Source of the DNA: Candidatus Thorarchaeota archaeon
GTDB lineage: Archaea; Asgardarchaeota; Thorarchaeia; Thorarchaeales; Thorarchaeaceae
Direction of reading: 5' to 3'
Assembly (NCBI GenBank): GCA_016840245.1
Contig: JAEOST010000570.1
Span: 1-12,482, forward strand
DNA length: 12,482 nt
This document shows positions 12,075 through 12,482 of the stretch, piece by piece. Made by a program: the position numbers and the translations under genes. Each line of letters begins with the position of its first letter. Within the stretch, counting starts at the first letter, position 1. The notes under the pieces were generated by a model. It did no database searches. It had not been told where the DNA came from and saw only the letters and a program-made list of their open reading frames with translations.

Positions 12075-12482
12075 TTAGTTCTCAAATTCAGGGTCATCAA
12101 GTTCAGGGTCAGTATTCTCAGGGGCACAGGATTGCCCATCTGCAATGTCAACCAATGTGATTTCACTTGGTTCAAAGACTTCTCCTTCAGATGGGAGTTC
12201 TCCAGCACCTCTAAGGCCTTGTTTTACTGACATTGGGCCTATTACCTCAAGGAACATTGTTGAAACTGCTACAACTCCTAGGATTAAGGTGCCCATGGCG
12301 GCTGCATCACCGCCCAATGCAACGAAATTCTCTTCGATGATGAAGGAGAGACCTAATGCAACACCTGCTTGGCAGAGTAGGCACATCCCCAGATATCTCT
12401 GAATTGCAGGAACTTCATTAACGACTCTGCTTCCAATTGAAGTACCCACATATTTAGCAACTGTGCGACCTCCTAAGTAGAC
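12075..12482 (-). CDS. Cation:proton antiporter, C-terminal part (5' end beyond window)
   Basis: The visible 135 residues are the end of a monovalent cation:proton antiporter or Na+/H+ exchanger-type membrane protein. The start GGRTVAKYVGTSIGSRVV and the following RYLGMCLLCQAGVALGLSFI match the late membrane helices of CPA-type exchangers, where an R-x-x-x-K/Y-x-G-x-x-x-G helix is followed by a G-x-x-L-x-x-Q-A-G-V-A-x-G-L helix. Another helix follows (GTLILGVVAVSTMFLEVIGP), then a short motif KQGLRGAGEL and an acidic tail of about 40 residues (ending DPELDDPEFEN). The frame is open to the window edge, so the N-terminal helices lie outside. The GTG at 12447-12449 is internal. It would exchange Na+ or K+ for protons. 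The TIGR04076 gene follows it. Confidence 0.83.
   Translation of the reverse strand, partial: VYLGGRTVAKYVGTSIGSRVVNEVPAIQRYLGMCLLCQAGVALGLSFIIEENFVALGGDAAAMGTLILGVVAVSTMFLEVIGPMSVKQGLRGAGELPSEGEVFEPSEITLVDIADGQSCAPENTDPELDDPEFEN

Noticed and set aside
12026..12208. Upstream extension of the TIGR04076 frame
   Set aside because: It overlaps the antiporter gene in another frame on the same strand and its composition is not protein-like; family members are about 85-100 residues long.
1..12482. CRISPR arrays, tRNA or rRNA genes, insertion sequences
   Set aside because: No spaced direct repeats, cloverleaf-like segments, transposase motifs or terminal inverted repeats were seen.

Overview
The window looks like chromosomal DNA from an archaeon. 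TATA-like boxes sit about 25-50 bases upstream of several starts. Some genes have no ribosome-binding site and look leaderless, while others carry GGAGG/GAGGTG-type sites. Three surface proteins share a signal peptide and a C-terminal membrane anchor, and there is a small membrane-bound winged-helix regulator of a kind common in archaea. The moderate GC content and Thr/Ser-rich stalks would fit an Asgard lineage such as Thorarchaeota, but that placement is an impression, not a result. I saw no rRNA, tRNA, CRISPR array, transposase or attachment site.

Layout. 1-80 may be the tail of a rightward gene cut by the window edge. 135-500 (leftward) is an MscL-type mechanosensitive channel with a proline-rich N-terminal insert. 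603-1487 (leftward) is an unknown six-helix membrane protein. It starts 11 bases from the divergent pair 1499-2131 (isoprenylcysteine-methyltransferase-like membrane protein) and 2153-2944 (nitroreductase-fold protein, TTG start). A hairpin at 2979-2995 separates this pair from the leftward, probably leaderless, TspO-related membrane protein at 3006-3827. 3989-5059 is a solitary oligopeptide-type ABC ATPase with several decayed catalytic motifs. Its stop codon overlaps that of the convergent gene 5056-5781, a membrane protein with a duplicated transmembrane hairpin, a helix-turn-helix-like segment and a zinc ribbon.

The middle, 5877-10035, is a leftward surface-protein region. Two tandem paralogous SGNH-hydrolase-like ectoproteins (7057-8019, then 5877-7040) form one transcription unit. 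A clear hairpin/T-run terminator separates them from a 632-residue, tyrosine-rich, calcium-loop-bearing, membrane-anchored surface protein (8137-10035). Upstream of that gene are a TATA-like box, an array of TGAAC half-sites, and a membrane-anchored winged-helix regulator (10228-10722) that could control it. A DinB-fold protein (10753-11253) precedes the regulator on the same strand.

The right end holds a small zinc-ribbon protein (11373-11726, rightward), then, leftward, a TIGR04076-type small cysteine-rich protein (11732-12025) and the C-terminal part of a cation:proton antiporter running off the window (12075-12482).

Coding density is high and no stretch over 300 bases lacks a gene. The longest gap, 10036-10227, holds regulatory-looking DNA. 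Common themes are envelope and stress functions: osmotic channel, ion exchange, membrane sensors, surface hydrolases. No single pathway links all the genes. All family assignments were made by reading motifs, with no database search.
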